From Actinoplanes sp. M2I2 (GTDB lineage Bacteria > Actinomycetota > Actinomycetes > Mycobacteriales > Micromonosporaceae): a stretch of 64,000 nt of DNA. The stretch is taken from the NCBI RefSeq assembly GCF_023544445.1, contig NZ_JALPVJ010000001.1, positions 372,001-436,000 of the forward strand, written 5' to 3'. Below the pieces are notes generated by a model, which saw only the letters and a list, made by a program, of their open reading frames with translations, was not told where the DNA came from and made no database searches. The position numbers and the translations under genes were made by a program. Positions 46,748 to 55,362 of this stretch are shown here, in pieces; position 1 is the stretch's first letter, and every line of letters starts with the position of its first letter.

Positions 46748-47429
46748 TCGGCTGGGCGTTGCCCCGTCGTAGCGCGCCGGGCGGTGCGGGTTGATCGGTG
46801 TGGGTTGATCGGTGCTGGCTGCTTCGTCGCAGCGCGCCGGTCGACGAGCGTTGATCGGCCCGGGGTTGCCTCGTCGGAGGGCGCGGCTCGGTAGGCGTCG
46901 ATGGCTGTGGGGTTGCCTCGTCGGGGCGCGCCGGTGGCGGGTGTTGATAAGTGCCCGGGGTTGCCTCGTCGGAGCGCGCGGGTTGGTCGGCGTCGATGGA
47001 TGCGGGGTTGCCTCGCTGAGGCGCGGCGGTCGGCGGGCGTTGCGTTGTGCGGGGCTGGGTCAGGTCGTCGGTGTCTGGCGCGGGCGGAGTTTCGGCCCTC
47101 CTCGGAGCGCGCCGGTCGGCGGGCGTTGATCGGCCCGGGGTGGCCTCCTCGGAGCGCGCCGGTCGGTGGGCGTTGATGGGCGCGGGGTCGCCTCGTCGGA
47201 GCGCGGGTTGGCGGGGCCGTTGATGGTGTGGGCTGCCTGGTCGAGGCGCGGCGGGTCTGCGCCACGATGTCGGCGTGGTCGCTGGTCAGCCGAGCGTCCG
47301 CTCGGCGGGGTTCCACGCGGCCGGACCACCGTCGTTCAGGCGAGTGTCGGCCTGTGCGGGGCTGGGTCAGGTCGTCGGTGTCCGGCGCGAGCGTGATCTC
47401 GGCCGTCGTCGGAGCTCGGCGGGTGTTGG
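46735..47429 (+). repeat. Degenerate 47-48 bp tandem array between convergent genes
   Basis: GTTGCCTCGTCGG-like cores recur at 46758, 46818, 46865, 46912, 46960 and 47007, then more weakly to about 47260. The gene end GACGAGCGCTGATCGG (46736-46751) recurs with one change at 46843-46858. A separate direct repeat of about 50 bp (GTGCGGGGCTGGGTCAGG...) lies at 47047 and 47354, the second copy reaching almost to the MFS stop. No gene is supported in these 680 bases. Confidence 0.85.
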
Positions 47430-48650
47430 TCAGAGCGGGACCGCCTCGTCGAGGGGGCGCAGCTCGCGGATGGCCGGGGCCAGGCTCGCGGTCACGGCCG
47501 ACACGGCGACGGCGGCCGCGAAGAGCAGGATGCCCACCGGTGGGCTCCAGACGGTGACGAAGACCCCGGCCAGCAGCGGCGCCGCGGTGCCGGCCGACAT
47601 GGCGAACAGGAAGATGACGCTGAGCACCCGGCCCTGCAGGTGGTCGGGCGTGATGGCCGCCTGATAGCCGAACAGGGCGGCGTTGCACGCCGGCCCCACG
47701 AAGATCGCCAGAGCGATCGGCGTGGCCGCCGCGACGCTGCCGGAGAGGAACGCGCTGAGCACCAGGAACAGGGTGGCCGCCCAGCAGAGGCCGCGGATCA
47801 GGACGGCGAACGAGAGCCGCCGTTGCAGGGCCGGTGCGGCCAGGGCGCCGAGAAGCCCGCCGGCCCCGACGATGGTCTCGGTCAGTCCGATCACGCCCGG
47901 GGTCACGTCGTGGCTCTGCAGGGTGACGACGATGGTGAACGTCGCGCCGTACAGGGCCAGGTTGAGCGGGGCGGCGATGAGCAGGACCGTCCGCAGGAAC
48001 GGGTTGCCGGTGACGAAGCGCAGGCCCTCCAGCAGGGCTGCGCGGTGCCCGTGCCGGTGCCGGTGCCGGTGCTCGGTCTGCAGCGGCTTGCGGATCAGGG
48101 CGATGCCGATGAGCGAGGCCAGATAGGACAGCGCGTTCCCGAGGAACGGCAGCGCGGCGGTGATGCCGAACAGGACCCCGCCCAGCGGTGGCCCGGCCAG
48201 CGAGGTGCCGTAGCTGCGGGCCTCGTTCCGGGCGACCGCGGCGGGAAGTTGCCCGGCCGGCACGATGCTGCGCAGGGCCGCGTGCTCGGTGGTGTGGAAC
48301 AGGGACCCGCAGACCGCGTCGACGACGGCCACGACGATGATCCCGGTCAGGCTCGCGTGCCCGCCGGCCACGACCACGGCCAGCGCGACGAACGCGAGCA
48401 GCCGGATCGCGTCGCAGGCGAGCATCGCCCGGCGCCGGTTGAGCTGGTCGGCCAGCACGCCGGACGGCAGGCGGCAGATCAGCTTGGTGACCTGTGCCGC
48501 CGTCCCGACGGCCCCGGCCTGCACGGCCGAGTCGGTCACGTCGAGGACCAGCAGCGGAATGGCCAGCGTGGCGATGGCCCCGCCCAGATCGGACAGGCTC
48601 TGGCTCGTCCACAGGAGAGTGAACTCGCGGTTGCGCCACAACGAGCTCAC
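47430..48650 (-). CDS. MFS transporter (drug-exporter type)
   Basis: 406 residues, GTG start, leftward. Ten to twelve hydrophobic segments; begins FTLLWTSQSLSDLGGAIATLAIPLLVLD, the pattern of the MFS_3/enterobactin-exporter-like group, with the loop-2 motif LPSGVLADQLNRRR. An unusual His/Arg run HRHRHRHGH lies in the central cytoplasmic loop (about 193-203), a possible metal-binding stretch. Substrate unknown. It lies downstream of the subtilisin gene in the same direction. Confidence 0.88.
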   Translation of the reverse strand: MSSLWRNREFTLLWTSQSLSDLGGAIATLAIPLLVLDVTDSAVQAGAVGTAAQVTKLICRLPSGVLADQLNRRRAMLACDAIRLLAFVALAVVVAGGHASLTGIIVVAVVDAVCGSLFHTTEHAALRSIVPAGQLPAAVARNEARSYGTSLAGPPLGGVLFGITAALPFLGNALSYLASLIGIALIRKPLQTEHRHRHRHGHRAALLEGLRFVTGNPFLRTVLLIAAPLNLALYGATFTIVVTLQSHDVTPGVIGLTETIVGAGGLLGALAAPALQRRLSFAVLIRGLCWAATLFLVLSAFLSGSVAAATPIALAIFVGPACNAALFGYQAAITPDHLQGRVLSVIFLFAMSAGTAAPLLAGVFVTVWSPPVGILLFAAAVAVSAVTASLAPAIRELRPLDEAVPL

Positions 48651-48748
48651 GGCCCCACTCCGGACCAGAACACGTTACGCGGTCTCATCGTCACGCACAG
48701 CAGGATAAGGTCCGCGCTGTCGACGGACATCTATTCGGTACACCGGAG

Positions 48749-48778
48749 CGCCCGGCCCCGCACGAGCGGAGCCGGGCG
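48749..48778 (-). terminator. Hairpin after the subtilisin gene
   Basis: 8-bp stem CGCCCGGC (48749-48756) with GCCGGGCG (48771-48778), 20 bases after the S8 stop on the - strand. No U-tract, but well placed as a terminator. Confidence 0.6.
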
Positions 48779-48797
48779 ACCCTGAGCCGGCAGTTGC

Positions 48798-49952
<1,155 letters not shown>

Positions 49953-50038
49953 ACTGATCCTTCCCGGAGCTTGAATAGACGTTCGTCACTTCAATTACCG
50001 GTGAGCCTAAGCGTGACGAGCCTCGATCGCTGCCATAC

Positions 50039-50050
50039 CGATTGGGCCAT
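50039..50050 (+). promoter_or_regulatory. Candidate MocR site before its own gene
   Basis: CGATTGGGCCAT lies 19 bases before the GTG start. A close match, CGATTGGACCA, occurs on the - strand in front of the neighbouring amino-acid permease (52804-52814). Confidence 0.5.
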
Positions 50051-50068
50051 AGTGCGGAGAATGGGCGG

Positions 50069-51478
50069 GTGGACCTGATCATTCGGCTGGACGGGACGGA
50101 CGGGAAGACCGCCGCGGTGTACCGGGCGCTGCGGACGGCGATCGTGGACGGGCGGCTGCCGTCGGGGGAGCGGCTGCCCGCGACCCGGGCGCTGGCCGCC
50201 GACCTCGGCGTCGCGCGGGGCAGCGTCGCCGCCGCCTACGAGCGGCTCACCGCCGAGGGCTACCTGTCGTCGCGGGTCGGGGCGGGGACGTTCGTGGCGG
50301 CCGTGCCCGCCGTCCGGTCCCGGCGCCGGACGACCGCCGATCCGCTGCGACCGCGTACGGACTGGAGCTGGAAGCCGCTGCCGGCCAGCGGTGCGGTGCG
50401 GGCGCCGCGCTACGACTTCCGCACCGGCATACCCGACGCCGGTCTTTTCCCGTTCGACGCCTGGCGGCGCCTGGTCGCGGCCGAGCTCCGGCTGCGGGCC
50501 AACAACCCCGGGACGTACGGGGAACCGGCCGGGCACCCGGCCCTGCGCGAGGCGATCGCGCGCTATCTCGGCGTCTCCCGCGGCGTGCGGACGACCGCGG
50601 CCGACGTGGTCGTGACCAACGGCGCACAGCACGCCTTCGACCTGATCGCCCGCGTGCTGGTCAGGCCGGGGGACGTGGTCGCCGTCGAGGAGCCGGGCTA
50701 TCCGCCGGCCCGTCGCATCCTGGCCGCGCTGGGCGCCCGGGTGACCCTCGTGCCGGTCGACGAGCAGGGCCTCGTGGTGGCCGACCTGCCCGCGCACTGC
50801 CGGCTGGTCTACACCACGCCGTCCCACCAGTTCCCGCTCGGCCGGGCGATGAGCCTGGCCCGCCGGCGCGAGCTGCTCGACTGGGCCCGCACCCGGCCGG
50901 CGGCGATCGTCGAGGACGACTACGACAGCGAGTTCCGCTTCTCGGCGCGCCCGCTGGAGCCGCTGCACAGCCTGGACACGGCCGGCCGGGTGCTCTATGT
51001 GGGCACGTTCTCCAAGAGCATGATCCCGGCCGTGCGCACCGGCTTCGTGCTGGCGACGCCGGGGCTGCGCGATGCCCTGGTCGCGGCGCGCCAGCTGGGT
51101 GACGGCTACGGGCAGCCGGCCGTGCAGGCGGCCCTCGCGCGCTTCCTCGACGAGGGATTGCTGGCCCGGCATGTCCGCCGGGCCGGCAAGGCGTACGGGG
51201 AACGGCACGCCCGCATCGCGGCGGCCCTCGGCGCCCAGCCCGGGCTGCGCATCGTCGCCTCGGCCGCCGGTCTGCACCTCACGGCGCTGACCGACGCGGA
51301 CTCCACCGCGGTGGTGACCGCGGCGGCCCGGGCCGGTCTGGCGCTCGACGACCTGCGGGACTACTCGGACTCGCCGACGAGGCAGGCCGGCTTCGTGTTC
51401 GGGTTCGGCGCCACCGATCCGGCGCTGATCGACGAGGGTCTGGCGCTCTTCGCCGACCTCCTGGACCGCCATGTCTGA
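50069..51478 (+). CDS. MocR-family regulator (PdxR/GabR type)
   Basis: 469 residues from the GTG at 50069 with GGAG nine bases upstream. GntR winged HTH (LPATRALAADLGVARGSVAAAYERL) and an aminotransferase-like domain with TNGAQHAFDLIARVL, EEPGYPPARRIL, TTPSHQFPLG, VEDDYDSEFRF and the PLP lysine in YVGTFSKSMIPAVRTGF. Convergent with an amino-acid permease that shares an upstream motif, so the permease is the likely target. The last nine codons including TGA are repeated four times in tandem. Confidence 0.93.
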   Translation: MDLIIRLDGTDGKTAAVYRALRTAIVDGRLPSGERLPATRALAADLGVARGSVAAAYERLTAEGYLSSRVGAGTFVAAVPAVRSRRRTTADPLRPRTDWSWKPLPASGAVRAPRYDFRTGIPDAGLFPFDAWRRLVAAELRLRANNPGTYGEPAGHPALREAIARYLGVSRGVRTTAADVVVTNGAQHAFDLIARVLVRPGDVVAVEEPGYPPARRILAALGARVTLVPVDEQGLVVADLPAHCRLVYTTPSHQFPLGRAMSLARRRELLDWARTRPAAIVEDDYDSEFRFSARPLEPLHSLDTAGRVLYVGTFSKSMIPAVRTGFVLATPGLRDALVAARQLGDGYGQPAVQAALARFLDEGLLARHVRRAGKAYGERHARIAAALGAQPGLRIVASAAGLHLTALTDADSTAVVTAAARAGLALDDLRDYSDSPTRQAGFVFGFGATDPALIDEGLALFADLLDRHV

Positions 51479-52770
51479 GCCGACCTCCTGGACCGCCACG
51501 TCTGAGCCGGCCTTCTGGACCGCCACGTCTGAGCCGGCCTCCTGGACCGCCACGTCTGATAGGCCAGCGACGCCGCGACGATCACCAGGCTGAGCAGCGC
51601 GGGCGGTCCGTTGAGCCAGAGCAGCCCGAGCACCGACACGAGCCCGGTCGCGGCCACGATCCGCAGGCGGCCGCGCGGCAGCAGGCGAAGCGCGGCCGCC
51701 GTCCCGATCACGTAGACGAGCGTGAAGCACCCGGTGACCAGCAGCAGCGCGGTGTGCAGGTCGATCGGCAGCACGGCGTAGACCAGGCTGCTCAGGAAGA
51801 CCACGAGCAGCGACCGGCGGGGCGTCCCGGCCAGCCGCACGGGCAGCGCGCCGTCGCGGGCCAGCGCCGCCCCGAGCTGCGAGGCCCCGGCCAGGTACGC
51901 GTTGACCGCCCCGATGGTCAGCAGCACGGCCACCACCGCGGTGATCACCCGGACCGGACCACCGAAGCCGGACGCGAGCAGGTCGGCCAGCGGAGCCGAG
52001 CTGCTGCCGAGCGCCGGCCCGAGCACGAGCACGCTGGTCACCGCGACGGCCAGGTACAGACCGCCGACCACCACGACGGCGATGGCGGTGGCCCGTGGCA
52101 CGTCCCGGCGCGGGTGGCGGTAGGAGCCGGCCAGCGACGACACCGCCTCCCACCCGGCGAACCCCCACACCAGCACGGCCGCCGCCGAGCCGACCCCCGA
52201 CCAGCCGAACGGCGCGAACGGGGTGAGGTTGTCCCAGCGGGCGTGCGGCAGCGCGGCCACCACGGTCACCACCAGCAGCACGGCCAGCACCCCGGTCAGC
52301 ACGAGCTGGACGCGCCCCGTGACGCGCAGCCCGAACCAGTTCATCGCGAAGACCGCGCCGACGATGGCCAGGAACGTCAGCAGCACGGTGGTCCGGCCGC
52401 CGCCGATCACGTCGGCCACGTAGCCGCCGGCGAACGCTGCGGCGGCCGGCGCGCCGAGCGGCACGGCGAAGAAGAAGCACCAGCCGACGGCGGCGCCCAG
52501 GCGCGGGCCGAACGCCAGCCGGACGTAGGTAGAGACCCCGCCACCGTCCGGGTGCCGGGCCCCGAGGGCCGCGAAGGTCCAGGCCAGCGGGGCGGACAGG
52601 ACGATCAGGGCGAGCCAGGCGACCAGGGAGGCCGGGCCGGCGACCTCGGCCGCGAGGGCGGGCATCGAGATCACGCCGGTGCCGAGCACGGCGCCCACGC
52701 AGAGCGCGACGCCCTGCGGGAGCGACAGTCCGGTGGTCGCGCCCGCCGCTCGCGGATTGTTCGAAGGCAT
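51361..52770 (-). CDS. APC-family amino-acid permease with repeat-extended C-terminus
   Basis: 469 residues, ATG start, leftward. About 12 membrane segments; the APC start GVALCVGAVLGTGVISMPALAAEVAGPASLVAWL and GFAGWEAVSSLAGSYRHPRRDVPRA fit the YjeH/amino-acid exporter-importer group. The hydrophobic core ends near residue 405. The frame then passes through the 27-bp array, giving four copies of QTWRSRRPA, and runs antisense through the last 118 bases of the MocR gene. The extra ~60 residues are probably a by-product of the array. Confidence 0.9.
   Translation of the reverse strand: MPSNNPRAAGATTGLSLPQGVALCVGAVLGTGVISMPALAAEVAGPASLVAWLALIVLSAPLAWTFAALGARHPDGGGVSTYVRLAFGPRLGAAVGWCFFFAVPLGAPAAAAFAGGYVADVIGGGRTTVLLTFLAIVGAVFAMNWFGLRVTGRVQLVLTGVLAVLLVVTVVAALPHARWDNLTPFAPFGWSGVGSAAAVLVWGFAGWEAVSSLAGSYRHPRRDVPRATAIAVVVVGGLYLAVAVTSVLVLGPALGSSSAPLADLLASGFGGPVRVITAVVAVLLTIGAVNAYLAGASQLGAALARDGALPVRLAGTPRRSLLVVFLSSLVYAVLPIDLHTALLLVTGCFTLVYVIGTAAALRLLPRGRLRIVAATGLVSVLGLLWLNGPPALLSLVIVAASLAYQTWRSRRPAQTWRSRRPAQTWRSRRSAQTWRSRRSAKSARPSSISAGSVAPNPNTKPACLVGESE
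51452..51559 (+). repeat. Four exact-length 27-bp repeats of the MocR gene end
   Basis: Units at 51452, 51479, 51506 and 51533. The first is the final eight codons plus TGA of the MocR gene (Ala-Asp-Leu-Leu-Asp-Arg-His-Val-stop); the others differ by one to three bases, including a shared CAT to CAC change. The + strand gains four in-frame stops; the - strand stays open and is translated as part of the permease. Confidence 0.97.
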
Positions 52771-52803
52771 GGCTTCACGCTAGGCGGGCATTGGCTCGCC
52801 GTT

Positions 52804-52833
52804 TGGTCCAATCGGGTGCCGAATGATCGGGCC
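52804..52833 (-). promoter_or_regulatory. Candidate MocR sites before the permease
   Basis: On the - strand CGATTGGACCA (52814-52804) and a second GATTGGCCCGATC (52838-52826 region) lie 34-65 bases before the permease ATG. The first matches the motif before the MocR gene. Confidence 0.5.
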
Positions 52834-52835
52834 AA

Positions 52836-53447
52836 TCAGATGCTCAGGCGAACCTCGTCCAGGCCGGTGCCGTCGACCGTGACGCGGGCGTGCTCGCGGC
52901 GGCCGGTGAGGAACAGGGCGAGCTCGCCGGGCGGGCCCGACAAGGTGGTGGCCGGCGAGTCGCCGACGGCGAACGACCCGTACCGGGGGGCCTCGACGGT
53001 GACCGCCGCGCCGGTCCGGCGCAGCGACAGCTTGCCGGTGAGCTTGAGGTTGCGCCACAGCGCGGCCTCCAGGCCGGGTTCCAGCTCGCGCGGCTCCCAG
53101 CCGGGCCGGCCGCGCCGCGCGTCCTCGTGGTGGACGAAGAACTCGAGCGTGTTGAGCGCCCTGTCCAGCGGTGGACTGCTCATCGGGTTCCACCAGGGCT
53201 GCGTCCGCATCTCGTGCACGATCTCGGCGTAAGGTCGAGCGGCGGTCCGCCGCCGGACGCGTTCGCCGTAACCCCGCAGGGGCGGGAGCATCGCCCCGAC
53301 TGCCGCGTCGGGCCGGCGTTCCCGGACGACCAGGTGCGCCGCGAGATCGCGAGTGGTCCATCCCTCGCACAGAGTCGGCTCGTCCGGGCCGAGGCGAAGG
53401 AGCAGGTCCGCGAGGAGGCGTCGTTCACGCTGGGCATAGGCGGTCAC
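52836..53447 (-). CDS. TIGR03085-like metal-binding protein (DinB/mycothiol-maleylpyruvate isomerase fold)
   Basis: About 203 residues from a GTG at 53447; longer starts at 53471 (ATG) and 53501 exist. The GTG is preferred since the family begins at (A)QRERRLLADLLLRLGPDEPTLCEGWTTRDLAAHLVVRE and TACGAT lies just before it, a leaderless arrangement. A DinB-like four-helix domain with conserved His (AAHLVVRE, FFVHHEDARR) then a small C-terminal domain (GSFAVGDSPATTLSGPPGELALFLTGR). Function unknown. Divergent from the ABC exporter. Confidence 0.85.
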   Translation of the reverse strand: MTAYAQRERRLLADLLLRLGPDEPTLCEGWTTRDLAAHLVVRERRPDAAVGAMLPPLRGYGERVRRRTAARPYAEIVHEMRTQPWWNPMSSPPLDRALNTLEFFVHHEDARRGRPGWEPRELEPGLEAALWRNLKLTGKLSLRRTGAAVTVEAPRYGSFAVGDSPATTLSGPPGELALFLTGRREHARVTVDGTGLDEVRLSI

Positions 53448-53535
53448 AACGTGATCGTAGACACAGGTCATGAAGGTGAACCACGACGACGTGTTCGCCA
53501 AGATGGGTATGTAAGGCCGGAACCGTCGGCAAACA

Positions 53536-53551
53536 CTTACCAGTCAGGTAG
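53536..53551. promoter_or_regulatory. Inverted repeat before the ABC exporter
   Basis: CTTACC-AGTCA-GGTAGG (53536-53552): TACC/GGTA dyad with 5-bp spacer, immediately before the TTG start. Such dyads are typical operators of TetR-type repressors; the regulator is not identified. AGG within it doubles as a weak ribosome site. Confidence 0.5.
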
Positions 53552-53556
53552 GAAAT

Positions 53557-55362
53557 TTGAGCACCAGGTCCAGCCGCGACGTGCTGGTACGGGGACTGCG
53601 GGTGCTGGGCCAGGCGATTCGCACCGAGCCGCGCCTGTTCACCATCGGGGTGGCCGGCAGCAGCGTCTTCGGCCTGCTCGTCATCGCCAACTCGTACGTC
53701 GTCGGCGCCGTCATCGGCCGCGTCGTGGTCCCCGCGTTCGGCGCCGGCTCCACCACCACCGGCACCCTCGTCCTGATCGCCGCCGTCTTCCTCGGTCTCA
53801 GCGTGCTCCGCGTGGCGACCATCTTCGGCCGCCGCCTCGGCGCGGGTTACATGCAGTTCCGCCTGCAGGCCCGCTACCGGCGCGCGGTGACCCGGCGCTA
53901 TCTGTCGCTGCCGCCGGCCTGGCACCAGAAGCACGCCACCGGGACGCTGCTCTCCAACGCCAACTCCGACGTCGAGGCGTCCTTCGTGCCGATCGCGCCG
54001 CTCCCGTTCGCGGTCGGCACCATCGTCATGATCCTGGCCGCCGTGGTGGCGCTGTTCCTCACCGACTGGGTGCTCGCGATGGTCGGCGTCGTGCTCTTTC
54101 CGGCGCTGTTCGCCCTGAACACCTTCTACGCCCGCCGCATGTCGCCGCGGCAGATCAAGGCGCAGCGGATGCGGGCCAAGGTCAGCGCGGTCGCGCACGA
54201 GAGCTTCGACGGCGCGCTCGTGGTCAAGACCATGGGCCGCGAGGAGGACGAGTCCCGCCGCTTCAAGGTCTTCGTCGACGAGCTGCGCGACGCGCTGATC
54301 TCGGTCGGCCGGCTGCGCGGGCTGTTCGACCCGATCATGGACGCGCTGCCCAGCGTCGGCACGCTGGCCGTGCTGCTGCTCGGCGCCTGGCGGCTGCAGA
54401 ACGGCGCGATCACCGTGACCGAGCTGGTCACCGTCGCGTTCCTGTTCACCGTGCTGGCCTTCCCGGTGCGGGCGATCGGCTGGGTGCTCGGCGAGCTGCC
54501 GCGCAGCGTCGCCGGCTGGGAGAGGGTTCAGGCCGTGCTGGCGGCCGAGGGCGACCTCGCCTACGGCACGGCCACCGTGGCCGGCAGCGGACCGGCCACG
54601 CTGCGGTTCGACAAGGTCGACTTCGCGTACGGGGACGGGCCGCTCGTCCTGAACGACGTGTCCTTCACCGTGCCGCCGGGCCGGACCGTGGCGCTGGTCG
54701 GCGCGACCGGCTCGGGCAAGTCGACCATCGCGTCGCTCGCCGTGCGCCTGGTCGACCCGGACGCCGGCGAGATCACCCTGGACGGCACGCCGCTGCCCGT
54801 GCTCAGTGAGGCCGGCCTGACCACCGCCTCCGCGCTCGTACCGCAGCTGCCCTTCGTCTTCGACGACACCGTGCGGGGCAACATCACGCTCGAACGCGAG
54901 ACCGTGGACGACGCCGCGGTCTGGGAGGCGCTGCGGCTGGCCGAGGCCGACGGTTTCGTGGCCAAGCTGCCCGGCGCCCTCGACACCGCGGTGGGCGAGC
55001 GCGGCACGTCGCTCTCCGGCGGGCAACGGCAGCGGCTCACGCTGGCCCGCGCGCTGGCCGGACGCCCGCGGATGCTGGTGCTCGACGACGCGACCAGCGC
55101 CGTCGACCCGCGCGTCGAGGCGGCCATCCTGGCCTCGCTGCGGGGCGGGGACGCGGGCGCGTCGATCCTGGTGGTCGCCTACCGGCGGGCCACGATCGCG
55201 CTGGCCGACGAGGTGGTCTACCTCGAGCAGGGCAAGGTCGTCGCCACCGGCACGCACACCGAGCTGCTGGCCGCCCACCCCGGCTACGTCGATCTGGTCA
55301 CCGCGTACGAGAAGGCCGAAGCCGACAAGGCCGAGGCCGAGAGGGTCGAGGCAGAGGCATGA
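53557..55362 (+). CDS. Heterodimeric ABC exporter, subunit with degenerate ATP site
   Basis: 601 residues, TTG start. Six membrane segments (about 25-320) and an ATPase domain. Walker A GATGSGKST (about 383-391), canonical signature LSGGQRQR (about 486), Walker B MLVLDDATSAVD with Asp in place of the catalytic Glu, and VVAYRRAT where the switch His should be. This is the non-catalytic Walker pattern of one half of heterodimers such as TM287/288 and BmrCD. Overlaps the next gene by 4 bases (ATGA). A charged Glu/Ala tail ends the protein. Confidence 0.93.
   Translation: MSTRSSRDVLVRGLRVLGQAIRTEPRLFTIGVAGSSVFGLLVIANSYVVGAVIGRVVVPAFGAGSTTTGTLVLIAAVFLGLSVLRVATIFGRRLGAGYMQFRLQARYRRAVTRRYLSLPPAWHQKHATGTLLSNANSDVEASFVPIAPLPFAVGTIVMILAAVVALFLTDWVLAMVGVVLFPALFALNTFYARRMSPRQIKAQRMRAKVSAVAHESFDGALVVKTMGREEDESRRFKVFVDELRDALISVGRLRGLFDPIMDALPSVGTLAVLLLGAWRLQNGAITVTELVTVAFLFTVLAFPVRAIGWVLGELPRSVAGWERVQAVLAAEGDLAYGTATVAGSGPATLRFDKVDFAYGDGPLVLNDVSFTVPPGRTVALVGATGSGKSTIASLAVRLVDPDAGEITLDGTPLPVLSEAGLTTASALVPQLPFVFDDTVRGNITLERETVDDAAVWEALRLAEADGFVAKLPGALDTAVGERGTSLSGGQRQRLTLARALAGRPRMLVLDDATSAVDPRVEAAILASLRGGDAGASILVVAYRRATIALADEVVYLEQGKVVATGTHTELLAAHPGYVDLVTAYEKAEADKAEAERVEAEA

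Noticed and set aside
46306..48639. 777-codon - strand frame across the MFS gene and repeat region
   Set aside because: Out of frame with the clear MFS transporter and low-complexity (Arg/Pro/Thr); its length comes from the repeats.
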